A DNA stretch of 17,339 nt, taken from NCBI GenBank assembly GCA_051892875.1, contig JBJFGR010000040.1:1-17339 (forward strand), written 5' to 3'. The translations under genes were made by a program, and so were the position numbers. The notes beneath the pieces were generated by a model, which worked only from the letters and a program-made list of their open reading frames with translations, was not told the DNA's origin and ran no database searches. Shown here piece by piece: positions 1 through 6,341 of this stretch. Each line of letters starts with the position of its first letter. The stretch's first letter is position 1. The stretch is from JBJFGR01 sp051892875. GTDB taxonomy: Bacteria; Pseudomonadota; Gammaproteobacteria; Enterobacterales; Succinivibrionaceae.

Positions 1-1
1 A

Positions 2-196
2 GCTGTTGATCAATTAATTGCAGAAGCTGTCGCTGAAGCTAATGAAAAAAGTGCAAAAGCTCTTGCTGAAGCCAATGAAAAAAATGCAAAAGTTGTTTCT
101 GAAGTTCAGAAAGCTCTTGCCGAAGCTAATGAAAAAAATGCAAAAGCTGAGGCTAGAATTAGAGAATTAGAAAAATTACTTACTAATAAACAATAA
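2..196 (+). CDS. C-terminal end of a coiled-coil protein (5' end outside the window)
   Basis: The open frame entering from the left edge runs 64 codons to a double stop (TAA TAA, 194-199). The visible protein is almost wholly Ala, Glu, Lys and Asn. An 11-residue unit, ALAEANEKNAK or close to it, occurs at 26-58, 59-91 and 113-145, with a shortened 7-residue unit at 92-112, and the protein ends in RIRELEKLLTNKQ. Eleven-residue spacing and alternating hydrophobic and charged residues indicate a long alpha-helical coiled coil. Such tails occur in many unrelated proteins, so no function is assigned; the missing N-terminal part would decide it. The terminator at 265-302 probably ends this transcript. 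The reading frame is clear; the function is unknown. Confidence 0.75.
   Translation, partial: AVDQLIAEAVAEANEKSAKALAEANEKNAKVVSEVQKALAEANEKNAKAEARIRELEKLLTNKQ
26..145 (+). repeat. Tandem 33-base coding repeats (11-residue coiled-coil units)
   Basis: Three near-identical 33-base units lie at 26-58, 59-91 and 113-145, the last two separated by a divergent 21-base partial unit (92-112). Units 2 and 3 encode the same 11 residues and differ by synonymous changes only (GCT/GCC exchanges), which suggests duplication followed by selection on the protein. The array may extend further left, outside the window. Confidence 0.7.
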
Positions 197-264
197 TAAA
201 TATAAAAAATAAATTGAGTATGGTTTTAGAGAGTAAACATATTATGTAAACTCTATCTATCCCA

Positions 265-302
265 GTGATAGGTTAACTAAAAATACTTAGTTAACCTATC
301 AC
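265..302 (+). terminator. Strong hairpin terminator after the coiled-coil gene
   Basis: A perfect 16-bp inverted repeat (arms 265-280 and 287-302, GTGATAGGTTAACTAA and its complement) has a 6-base loop, AAATAC. It is followed by the T-rich stretch ATGTTTCTTTT. It lies 69 bases after the stop codon of the left-edge gene. The stem is long, so an operator or other site is possible, but a terminator is the simplest reading. It could work in both directions, because an A-rich run lies on its left side. Confidence 0.7.
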
Positions 303-498
303 ATGTTTCTTTTAAAATCGATAATTGATTTAATACTAGTGTCAAAATAAGAAGTTTTGCTCCCTCCTTTTTTTTTGTCTAATTCACGTTTAATTCATAA
401 GTAAAATATCTTAATACCACGTTTTGATTTTTAAACAATCCTTTCTTAGTTCCTTTAGGAGTGGTGAATTTATGGTTCTATGGCATTTATAGAATATA
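303..498. other. Non-coding, AT-rich stretch, probably decayed mobile-element DNA
   Basis: No gene can be supported here on either strand; all frames are interrupted. The stretch lies directly downstream, on the minus strand, of the IS256-family transposase remnant. It is therefore where the rest of that transposase and an insertion-sequence end would be expected, but I could not recognise C-terminal transposase motifs or a terminal inverted repeat. It contains a T-run at about 368-376. Confidence 0.4.
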
Positions 499-806
499 TT
501 ACTCCTCAGAACGCTTAGGAACAATAACTAGTTGAAAAGAACCATCTCTATCTCTAGGTACTTTAATTGATAACCGAGATTTGCATAAAGAAGTACGGAT
601 GTTTTTTTTATATAACCATTGCATCTATTATCAGTTTATTTTTCTTCTTGTGAAGATTTTGAGTAACTTAGATGCGTATTCATTTCTGCATCTAGTAAAT
701 CGTAAGCAGTTGTTTTACCCAATAAAAAACATTTGTTAGAAACTTCGTTATAGGTATTAAAAATGATATATTTGGAAATGCAAATTTTTAAAAAATTCCT
801 AAACTG
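499..806 (-). pseudogene. Decayed IS256-family transposase, N-terminal part
   Basis: The minus strand encodes recognisable IS256-family (mutator-type) transposase in two adjoining frames. From 806 down to about 610 it reads ...LLGKTTAYDLL DAEMNTHLSYSK... then NRCNGYIKK, matching the family's N-terminal pattern of Ala/Leu-rich helix, HLGY.K and N.RNGY.KK. From about 609 down to 502 it continues as NIRTSLCKSRLSI, then KVPRDRDGSFQ and VIVPKRSEE, matching the hallmark PRDR.G.F.P..V.K. An in-frame stop lies at 636-638, a one-base frame change occurs in the T8 run (602-609), and another stop lies at 499-501. The catalytic DDE part and the start codon are missing. This is a dead remnant. The family call is strong because the motifs appear in the correct order and spacing; the boundaries are only those of the readable part. 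Confidence 0.8.
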
Positions 807-978
807 CTAGGATTGAGGATTGGTTAGTTAAGATACTCTTAAATCAAGTAGGAAACTAGAGTTAGTAATATTAGAGAGATTCTTAAAATTAAAGATTTCT
901 TGCTATCACTTCTAACGGATTACTAGATTTCAATAAAATAACAGTGAAATATAGATAACTACAAATTAAAAAATGCTA
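807..978. other. Non-coding spacer upstream of the exported-protein gene
   Basis: All frames are interrupted. The stretch may hold more of the decayed insertion sequence, as its minus strand is upstream of the transposase remnant, but I find no transposase motif or inverted repeat in it. Its right end leads into the promoter at 979-984. Confidence 0.35.
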
Positions 979-984
979 TATAAT
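979..984 (+). promoter_or_regulatory. -10 promoter element (TATAAT) for the exported-protein/protease unit
   Basis: A perfect TATAAT lies 35 bases before the ATG at 1020, a normal distance for a short leader starting near 990. No good TTGACA-like -35 box lies 16-18 bases upstream (the sequence near 956-961 is TAACTA). The promoter may therefore be weak, activator-dependent or reliant on the -10 region. In DNA this AT-rich a single hexamer is modest evidence. Confidence 0.45.
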
Positions 985-1019
985 AAAAAACATTAAAAAT
1001 ATCATGCGGGGTTATAAAT

Positions 1020-1475
1020 ATGATGAATAAGTTATCAGTAGTATTATGTGCATCGTTTCTTACAATAGGATGTACCGTTTGTGCAGAAGATGAAATAATA
1101 ACAGATAATTTTACTGTTGTAGATAAAAAAGAAAGTTCAAATAATTTATTGAAATCAAGCAATACTGAAATAGTTGGCGATTTGAATGATTACGCTGTTG
1201 TTGTAGGGGAAAGATCCTCTAAAAATGTAGCATTTGTAAAAGCTAGTAATGGTCATAATTATATTATTAATAATGTAATTTATGTAAAATGCAAAAAAGG
1301 AATTAATTGTATTCCTGCTAGTGTAAATGCAACAACTATTAGTAAGAATTATTATAAGGTGGAAACAAAAGATTATAACGATTGGTTAAATACCATGGAA
1401 ACATTGAAGAATGCTCAAAATATTTTAAAAGTTTCACCATCATTAAGTTACGGTGTAAAACCAAGTCTTAAATAG
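1020..1475 (+). CDS. Small exported protein, possible prodomain-like partner of the adjacent protease
   Basis: The protein has 151 residues. The start at 1020 is favoured over the ATG at 1023 because GGGG (1008-1011) sits 8 bases before it. Residues 1-22 form a signal peptide: Lys4, a hydrophobic core, then VCA before EDE. A Cys at 18 preceded by TIG is a poor lipobox, so signal peptidase I cleavage after Ala22 looks likelier than lipidation. The mature part begins acidic and Ser/Asn-rich. The last 40 residues include YKVETKDYNDWL, a helix-like stretch and ILKVSPSLSYGV, which recalls the closing pattern of inhibitor-I9-type subtilisin prodomains (V..V.P...Y). The gene lies 17 bases before the S8 protease, which shows no such prodomain of its own. 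An intermolecular chaperone or inhibitor role is inference from position and a faint pattern. Confidence 0.8.
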   Translation: MMNKLSVVLCASFLTIGCTVCAEDEIITDNFTVVDKKESSNNLLKSSNTEIVGDLNDYAVVVGERSSKNVAFVKASNGHNYIINNVIYVKCKKGINCIPASVNATTISKNYYKVETKDYNDWLNTMETLKNAQNILKVSPSLSYGVKPSLK

Positions 1476-1492
1476 AATAGGGATAAATAGAA

Positions 1493-3673
1493 ATGAATAA
1501 GTTTTTTAAAGTTAGTTTAATTTCTTCTGCAATGATTTTTGCATTATCATCAATTGTAGGTTGTGGTGGAAGTGATAATAATAACAGCAAACCATCTAAT
1601 GATATTGAGTTTACTACTGAAACAAAAGATGTTTTTTCTGGTGAATATTTGACTATAAAGGCTAAAGATAGTGTTGTTAATATTGAAGCTCTACACGGAA
1701 CGGTTAGCAAAGAGTTACCTACAAAATTAAGTGAATCAGAAAATACTGATAATATTTGGTATTACACAATTAATACGAAATATTTTGATAATATTAATAA
1801 TAAACTAGAAGAAGAATTTACGTTAACTTATGATGATGGTTCTATAGAAACATTTACAAAAAGTTTTGAAGATCAGGTATCTGACCCTTTAATGAGATAT
1901 CAGTGGCACTTAAAAAATACCGGTCTAAATCCTTTTAAAACAGGAATAGATCCAACTTCTGGTATTGATTTAAATGTTGATGAAGCATGGAAGTTAGGTT
2001 TATCTGGTAAAGATGTAGTTGTTACTGTTTTTGATGACCCAGTTGACTTTTTGCATGAAGATTTAAAAGATAGAAAATATAATATATCTAGTGGCGAAGG
2101 TATAAATGATGACGTTATAAAACAACTCAGAACTACTGAAGATTTACACGGAACAATGGTTTCTGGAATTATTCTTGCGAGTAAGAATAATAAGGGGGTA
2201 AGAGGTATATCTTATGACAGTAAAATGATATCTCTTAATTCTAGTAAGTATGACACTAATGACACTGATGGAACTGACTTTTTTAATGACAACTTAAATA
2301 AGTATAACATAGTAAATGCAAGTATTGGTATAGATTTAATTACTACAGAATCCCCTCAATGGACAAATATATTCGATTTAATGTTTGACAATGATAAACC
2401 AATTATAAAAGCGATGGGTAATGAATTTCGTGATTGTATATATAATGATCTTTCGAAACCACTCAGTAGTTGTGACTGCTTGAGTATAGGGGTTGACTGT
2501 GAATATAAAATGACTTCTTCTTTAGATAGATACCCATATAATATTAATGTGGGTGCAATAAATTCGAGAGGTATAAAATCATCATACTCATCTTCTGGTA
2601 CCCATATATGGGTAGCTGGTTTTGGAGGAGAGTATGGATATGATGATAGTTCAACAGATTCTCCTGCGATTGTTACGACTTTTTCTAGTCTTAACAAGAA
2701 AGAGTTAGATAAAATAAGTGAAGAAATAGATTGGGATAACGAAACACCTTGGAGAGAAAATATTAAAGATTATTATACAGCTAAAATGAATGGTACTTCC
2801 GCTGCTACACCAACAGTAACTGGTGTTAGTGCTCTTGTTATACAGGCAAAACCTGATATAACAGTACCTCAATTACGTTATATATTAGCTAAAACGGCAA
2901 GAAACGATGACGTTTGGAACTCTTTAGAATATCAACCAAAAACACTTACACATAAACCAACAAAAACAACTGACTTAAGAGTCGAAAAAGGTTGGGAAGA
3001 TTTGGATAATGGATTAAGATTTTCTCACTACTACGGATTTGGTGTGGTTGATGCGTCTGAAGCTGTTAAGCTTGCAAAAGGTTGTGATAAGGATACAGAA
3101 TGTAGCATATATAATGAACTACCAACAGTTTATAAGTCTACTAATGAACAGCCATGCAAATATAAGGAAGGGAGTGATAATAAAATAGTTACCTGTACTT
3201 TTAGTGATTTTGCAGATGAAGATGCTGAAAAACTTGCTTCTAATAGTTATATGATTGATTCAGTATCTGTAGATTTGCAGAAGTTAAAATATGCAAGTAC
3301 TACACAAAATAATGCTTTTGGAAGCACAAATGATGCTTGTAAGAACTTAGATAAAAAAACAACAAATTTATATGAAGCAAATCATAATTTACATATTGAG
3401 ATGAACGCTTCATTTGATGAAGGTAATAAAGAAATTACGGCTATAATAAAACCATATTTATCTAATTGGGATTATACAGGTGATGCAAAAGATTCATTAT
3501 ATGTTAATACGAATAATTTCTATAGACAAATAATTGATAATGACAATCCTACATTTAACATGACAATTTATACATCATGTCCATTAGATTTAGATAGTTT
3601 GAATGGCTTAAGTAAAGATGATAAAACAAAATCCCCAATTAACGTAATGTTATATGGGTATGATTTAAACTGA
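1493..3673 (+). CDS. Subtilisin-family (S8) serine protease, lipoprotein
   Basis: The 726-residue protein begins with a lipoprotein signal peptide; the lipobox IVGC gives lipidated Cys24 followed by a Gly/Ser/Asn-rich linker. Residues about 35-130 look like a beta-sandwich (Ig-like) domain rather than an I9 prodomain. The S8 catalytic domain covers about 130-530: Asp181 in VTVFDD, His219 in HGTMVSG, oxyanion Asn310 in MGN and Ser436 in NGTSAATP, so the catalytic set is complete. Six Cys residues occur between about 315 and 336 and at the end of the domain. Residues 530-726 are an uncharacterised, probably beta-rich C-terminal region. The product should be anchored at the cell envelope or surface. 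It lies 17 bases after the small exported protein gene, with AGGGAT as ribosome-binding site, so the two are probably co-transcribed. The substrate is unknown. It is not a standard transfer gene and is best read as cargo. Confidence 0.92.
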   Translation: MNKFFKVSLISSAMIFALSSIVGCGGSDNNNSKPSNDIEFTTETKDVFSGEYLTIKAKDSVVNIEALHGTVSKELPTKLSESENTDNIWYYTINTKYFDNINNKLEEEFTLTYDDGSIETFTKSFEDQVSDPLMRYQWHLKNTGLNPFKTGIDPTSGIDLNVDEAWKLGLSGKDVVVTVFDDPVDFLHEDLKDRKYNISSGEGINDDVIKQLRTTEDLHGTMVSGIILASKNNKGVRGISYDSKMISLNSSKYDTNDTDGTDFFNDNLNKYNIVNASIGIDLITTESPQWTNIFDLMFDNDKPIIKAMGNEFRDCIYNDLSKPLSSCDCLSIGVDCEYKMTSSLDRYPYNINVGAINSRGIKSSYSSSGTHIWVAGFGGEYGYDDSSTDSPAIVTTFSSLNKKELDKISEEIDWDNETPWRENIKDYYTAKMNGTSAATPTVTGVSALVIQAKPDITVPQLRYILAKTARNDDVWNSLEYQPKTLTHKPTKTTDLRVEKGWEDLDNGLRFSHYYGFGVVDASEAVKLAKGCDKDTECSIYNELPTVYKSTNEQPCKYKEGSDNKIVTCTFSDFADEDAEKLASNSYMIDSVSVDLQKLKYASTTQNNAFGSTNDACKNLDKKTTNLYEANHNLHIEMNASFDEGNKEITAIIKPYLSNWDYTGDAKDSLYVNTNNFYRQIIDNDNPTFNMTIYTSCPLDLDSLNGLSKDDKTKSPINVMLYGYDLN

Positions 3674-3730
3674 TTCAATAGCATATAAACTGCAAAAATG
3701 TGTAAAATCTACACTATGCACAAAATGATG

Positions 3731-3770
3731 AAAAGGAGGAGTTTATTCCTCCTTTTTTAATTTTTTTTAA
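3731..3770 (+). terminator. Rho-independent terminator after the protease gene
   Basis: A perfect 10-bp stem (AAAAGGAGGA at 3731-3740, TCCTCCTTTT at 3747-3756) with a 6-base loop is followed by a long T-rich run. It lies 57 bases after the protease stop codon and should end the exported-protein/protease transcript. Confidence 0.88.
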
Positions 3771-3984
3771 TTAATCTTATCTTCTTTCTTTTTCATTTTT
3801 TTATTTTTATTTTTCATTATTTTTTTGTTTAATTTTTTTTATTTTTTTCTGATAAAAATTTTTATACTATAAAACCATTTTTTGTAGTTTATCTTTATAA
3901 AATTTAAAAAAAAATACCATAGTATAGTTTTTAGCAATTGCTAATATTAATTCAATAAATATGTAAATTAGGATTAGGAGAAAA
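3771..3984. other. T-rich low-complexity spacer with a 14-bp palindrome, upstream of traV
   Basis: Positions about 3775-3850 are almost pure T with scattered A and C on the plus strand, with no gene. Next come TATACT (3863-3868) and TATAGT (3923-3928), either of which could be a -10 element for traV, but neither has a convincing -35 box. A perfect palindrome, TTAGCAATTGCTAA, lies at 3931-3944, 41 bases before the traV start, where a dimeric repressor or activator could bind. The heptamers ATACTAT (3864-3870) and ATAGTAT (3919-3925) form a distant inverted pair. The region must hold the traV-traA promoter, but its exact position is not resolved. Confidence 0.4.
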
Positions 3985-4329
3985 ATGCTTAAAAATATTA
4001 TAAGTTCATTTAAGTTGCTATTAACTTATTTGCTAATAATTTCTTTTTGTGAAGGTTGTTCGGTGTTAGGAATTGGAGACTCAGAATTTGGGTGTAATGG
4101 TATACCAGATAAAAAATCTTGTAAAAGTGCTCGTGAAGTCTATTTAAATAGAAATAATATTTTCAAGATTAATGAAGTGAGTCCTTCTTTATCAGAACTT
4201 AATTCCAATAAGCATGTTGTAGTAACGATTGTAGAACCTTATGTTGATGATGAAAATCGTGTGCATGAACGACAAATTATTAAAGGATATATATCTTTAG
4301 AAGATATAAATTACAGTTCTGAAAAATAA
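3985..4329 (+). CDS. traV: TraV-like outer-membrane lipoprotein of the transfer apparatus (short form)
   Basis: The 114-residue protein starts at an ATG with TAGGAG four bases upstream. A hydrophobic N-terminus (residues 8-21) ends at EGC, giving a probable lipidated Cys25, although the residue at -3 is Cys rather than Leu, so the lipobox is atypical. The following stretch, IGDSEFGC then GIPD then SCKSAREVY (residues 30-53), is the conserved N-terminal signature of TraV proteins of F- and SXT-like systems. In those systems TraV forms the outer-membrane part of the core complex with TraK and TraB. F TraV is 171 residues, so this one is short and lacks much of the C-terminal region. The adjacent pilin gene supports the call, because traV-traA is the SXT order. 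It is unusual that the pair is far from traB. Confidence 0.72.
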   Translation: MLKNIISSFKLLLTYLLIISFCEGCSVLGIGDSEFGCNGIPDKKSCKSAREVYLNRNNIFKINEVSPSLSELNSNKHVVVTIVEPYVDDENRVHERQIIKGYISLEDINYSSEK

Positions 4330-4355
4330 TAATTAGAGTTTTAAAAGGTGTTTAT

Positions 4356-4709
4356 ATGAGATATTTAGAAAAAAGACTACCGCTTATTATGTTATTATTA
4401 CTTATTGTGGTGTGTGACCATTCGTGGGCTGGTACAGGAGGAGCGGAATTCGATAGCGTTTGGGAAACTTTAAAAAATTGGATTCAGGGTACTTTGGGTA
4501 GAATTGTTTCTGGTTCAATGATTTTAGTTGGTTTGATAGCTGGTGTCGCTCGCCAGAGTATTACTGCATTTGCTATAGGTATAGGTGGGGGCATAGGATT
4601 GTATAATACGCCTAATGTTATTGAAAGTGTTTTAAGTGCTACAATTACAAATCTTAGTCCAAACGATATTGAAAAGATTAATGTACTCTTTAAAGCTTTA
4701 GTTCAATAA
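4356..4709 (+). CDS. traA: TraA-like conjugative pilin precursor
   Basis: The precursor has 117 residues, close to the 121 of F TraA. Residues 1-25 are a signal peptide (basic start, long Leu/Ile/Val core, SWA before GTGG). The mature 92 residues contain EFDSVWETLKNWIQGTLGR, then two hydrophobic helices separated by a short polar turn (ARQS), the second rich in Gly (IGIGGGIGLY), then a tail starting NTPNVIES. This is the layout of the pilin of SXT/IncHI-type systems (TraA/TrhA), whose subunits polymerise into the conjugative pilus. The gene lies 26 bases after traV with AAAGG as ribosome-binding site, so both probably share a transcript. Whether the mature pilin is further processed, for example cyclised as TrhA is, cannot be told here; no TrhF/TrhP-type peptidase lies in the window. 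Confidence 0.85.
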   Translation: MRYLEKRLPLIMLLLLIVVCDHSWAGTGGAEFDSVWETLKNWIQGTLGRIVSGSMILVGLIAGVARQSITAFAIGIGGGIGLYNTPNVIESVLSATITNLSPNDIEKINVLFKALVQ

Positions 4710-4717
4710 TATACTTT

Positions 4718-4748
4718 TATAAAGTGAGGTTATAAACCTTGCTTTATA
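4718..4748. terminator. Hairpin between the convergent traA and unknown minus-strand gene
   Basis: An inverted repeat pairs TATAAAG (4718-4724) with CTTTATA (4742-4748) and AGGTT (4727-4731) with AACCT (4735-4739), with one TG/TG internal mismatch and a 3-base loop. It lies just after traA and overlaps the last codons and stop (4730-4732) of the opposing gene. It probably ends traA transcription and could act in both directions; a good T-run is lacking on the plus side. Confidence 0.5.
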
Positions 4749-6016
4749 TCTTTATAAATGAAATTCCAATAAGACTCATTGCTATAATAATTTATTTTAA
4801 AATCTTTATATATGTTTTCAGGTAATTTGGAGTAGATATAATCTTTGGTAGCAATTTTCATATCCATAAATATGTAGTAGGGGAGTGAATTTGCACTATA
4901 ATTTTCGATACAAATTTCTTTGTTTTGAATAGTATTGAGAATTAAAAATATTAAAGCTGTGATGTATTTTTTTATATGTTCTTTACTATTTTTATGGATA
5001 TAATTTTGATAATAATGAATGGTGAGCAAAAGACCAAATTGATTAAGTTTTCCATACTCTTTTATGTTTTTTATGTTAGGTATATTGGAAAATAATAAAT
5101 ATAGGTCTAGAAGAAGAGCAATTTGCGATAAATCCCAAGTATTAAAATATTGCATATACTTTTCTTTTATGCGACTTCTTGATTCAGAATATGTTTTAGA
5201 ATCTGCTAATTCTTTAGGTATATATTGATATAGATATTTATTACGTATCATTTTATCAAGTTTTTCATCACCATGGGTATTTTCTATAATTTGCATAATT
5301 AATCGATACGGAATATGAGTACTATTTGCTAATTGTTTTACAAAATAAGCTCCGATTATTGATGATTTGTTATTTTTATATTCGCTATTAACTATGTCCT
5401 GAATATAAATAGAACTAAAAAGAGTATTAAACTTTATTTTTTTTAGTAGTAAATGTATGGATTCATTTTTATAAGGGGTATTAATGTATTCACAAAATTT
5501 TGAGTTAACTAAAAAATACAATGGTATTGGAAAATTTATAAAGGTTTCAATAGGGTATTTAGCGATATTTTTATATAATTCGCATTCTTGTAATGCTGGT
5601 TTATTTAAGCAATAAGTTTTAAATTCTTCGATAAATATTGTATTATAAATTTTTAAATAGGATATTTCATTTTCATTATAATCCATTAATATATGAGCGT
5701 AACGATCAAAATAATTCGGTATGTCATTTTTATCAGTGTAAATGGATGTGTCAATTTTTATAGGATAAAAAAATCCATATAACATCTCTTCGCCAAGATT
5801 ATATTCAGTTAATAATTCATAAAGTTCGGTACTGATTGTTCCTAAAACATTATGTATGTCTTCATTGTTGTTTTTTTTATTACTATAATCAATAAATCTT
5901 TTGTATAAGGCTACTATTTTTTGGGAATGGGTATGATAATCTATGCACACATAATATGGATGCATAGTCTTTAAAAAGTAATTCAGTTCTGAATATTGTT
6001 CTTTTGAAAGATTCAT
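4730..6016 (-). CDS. Unrecognised 428-residue, probably alpha-helical cytoplasmic protein
   Basis: I do not recognise this protein. It is rich in Ile, Tyr, Asn, Lys and Leu and has no signal peptide, clear membrane segment, nucleotide-binding motif or metal-binding cluster. Hydrophobic stretches such as IALLLDLYLLFSNI (about 300-315) and ALIFLILNTI (about 350-360) look like buried helices. The predicted character is a helical bundle or repeat fold. No Shine-Dalgarno sequence precedes the ATG at 6014-6016. A later start at Met18 is possible but has no better site. It is the only complete gene on the minus strand. It is convergent with traA and divergent from the relaxase operon, so it has its own promoter in 6017-6341. 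Its codon use resembles its neighbours. A regulatory or cargo role is equally possible; neither can be assigned. Confidence 0.8.
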   Translation of the reverse strand: MNLSKEQYSELNYFLKTMHPYYVCIDYHTHSQKIVALYKRFIDYSNKKNNNEDIHNVLGTISTELYELLTEYNLGEEMLYGFFYPIKIDTSIYTDKNDIPNYFDRYAHILMDYNENEISYLKIYNTIFIEEFKTYCLNKPALQECELYKNIAKYPIETFINFPIPLYFLVNSKFCEYINTPYKNESIHLLLKKIKFNTLFSSIYIQDIVNSEYKNNKSSIIGAYFVKQLANSTHIPYRLIMQIIENTHGDEKLDKMIRNKYLYQYIPKELADSKTYSESRSRIKEKYMQYFNTWDLSQIALLLDLYLLFSNIPNIKNIKEYGKLNQFGLLLTIHYYQNYIHKNSKEHIKKYITALIFLILNTIQNKEICIENYSANSLPYYIFMDMKIATKDYIYSKLPENIYKDFKINYYSNESYWNFIYKDIKQGL

Positions 6017-6341
6017 AGCTGTATTAAAATGTATGAATGATGAAAACCCTAATCAATAATATCTAAATTTGTAAACATATTTTGTGAATAATGTAGCAAT
6101 TTTATTTTAAAAATGTTATAATTATCACATAATTTATAATATATAAATATAATCAGGAAACTCAAAAATCTTATAAAACAAACTACATTTAAATGAATAA
6201 ACATAATTAAAAAACTAAAATATTAATTAACACGGAAAATTTAAGTGTTTATAAGCAAAATTATAGACACTTATGTATATGATATAAAACTACAGCTTAA
6301 ATTAATTTTATAGTACGCGAAATAGTTTAGGAATGTAGTAA
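6017..6341. other. Divergent intergenic region: promoters and possible oriT
   Basis: These 325 bases separate the minus-strand unknown gene from the rightward relaxase operon and must hold promoters for both. The DNA is extremely AT-rich, so many TATAAT-like hexamers occur and none can be chosen safely; TATGAT at 6278-6283 is one candidate for the rightward operon, without a good -35 box. No small gene or tRNA is seen. The most distinctive element is the hairpin at 6242-6273. MobH systems may have the origin of transfer in the non-coding DNA near traI, so this is one place where an oriT could lie, but no nick-site sequence can be recognised. Confidence 0.4.
6242..6273. repeat. 13-bp inverted repeat (hairpin) upstream of the relaxase operon
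   Basis: TAAGTGTTTATAA (6242-6254) pairs with TTATAGACACTTA (6261-6273) at 12 of 13 positions around a GCAAAA loop. The single mismatch would be a G:U pair in RNA. There is no T-run behind it, and it lies 68 bases before the first start codon of the operon, so it is not a normal terminator. An operator, an RNA leader structure or part of an oriT are all possible. Confidence 0.6.

Noticed and set aside
229..253. Imperfect inverted repeat AGAGT...ACTCT after the left-edge gene
   Set aside because: It is short and interrupted, and the perfect 16-bp hairpin just downstream is a much better terminator.
303..498. C-terminal half of the IS256 transposase and an element end
   Set aside because: Some minus-strand stretches look protein-like, but no family motif or inverted terminal repeat could be recognised.
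959..1162. Minus-strand open frame of 67 codons
   Set aside because: It overlaps the start of the exported-protein gene, which has a promoter, ribosome-binding site and signal peptide; the minus frame has none of these.
1468..1710. Minus-strand open frame of 80 codons
   Set aside because: It is a shadow of the protease gene, with no ribosome-binding site or recognisable product.
2356..2697. Minus-strand open frame of 113 codons
   Set aside because: It lies wholly inside the conserved catalytic domain of the protease, antisense to it.
4730..6016. Abortive-infection or other defence protein
   Set aside because: Its position and AT-rich composition fit cargo, but no catalytic motif or known defence domain is visible, so the function is left open.
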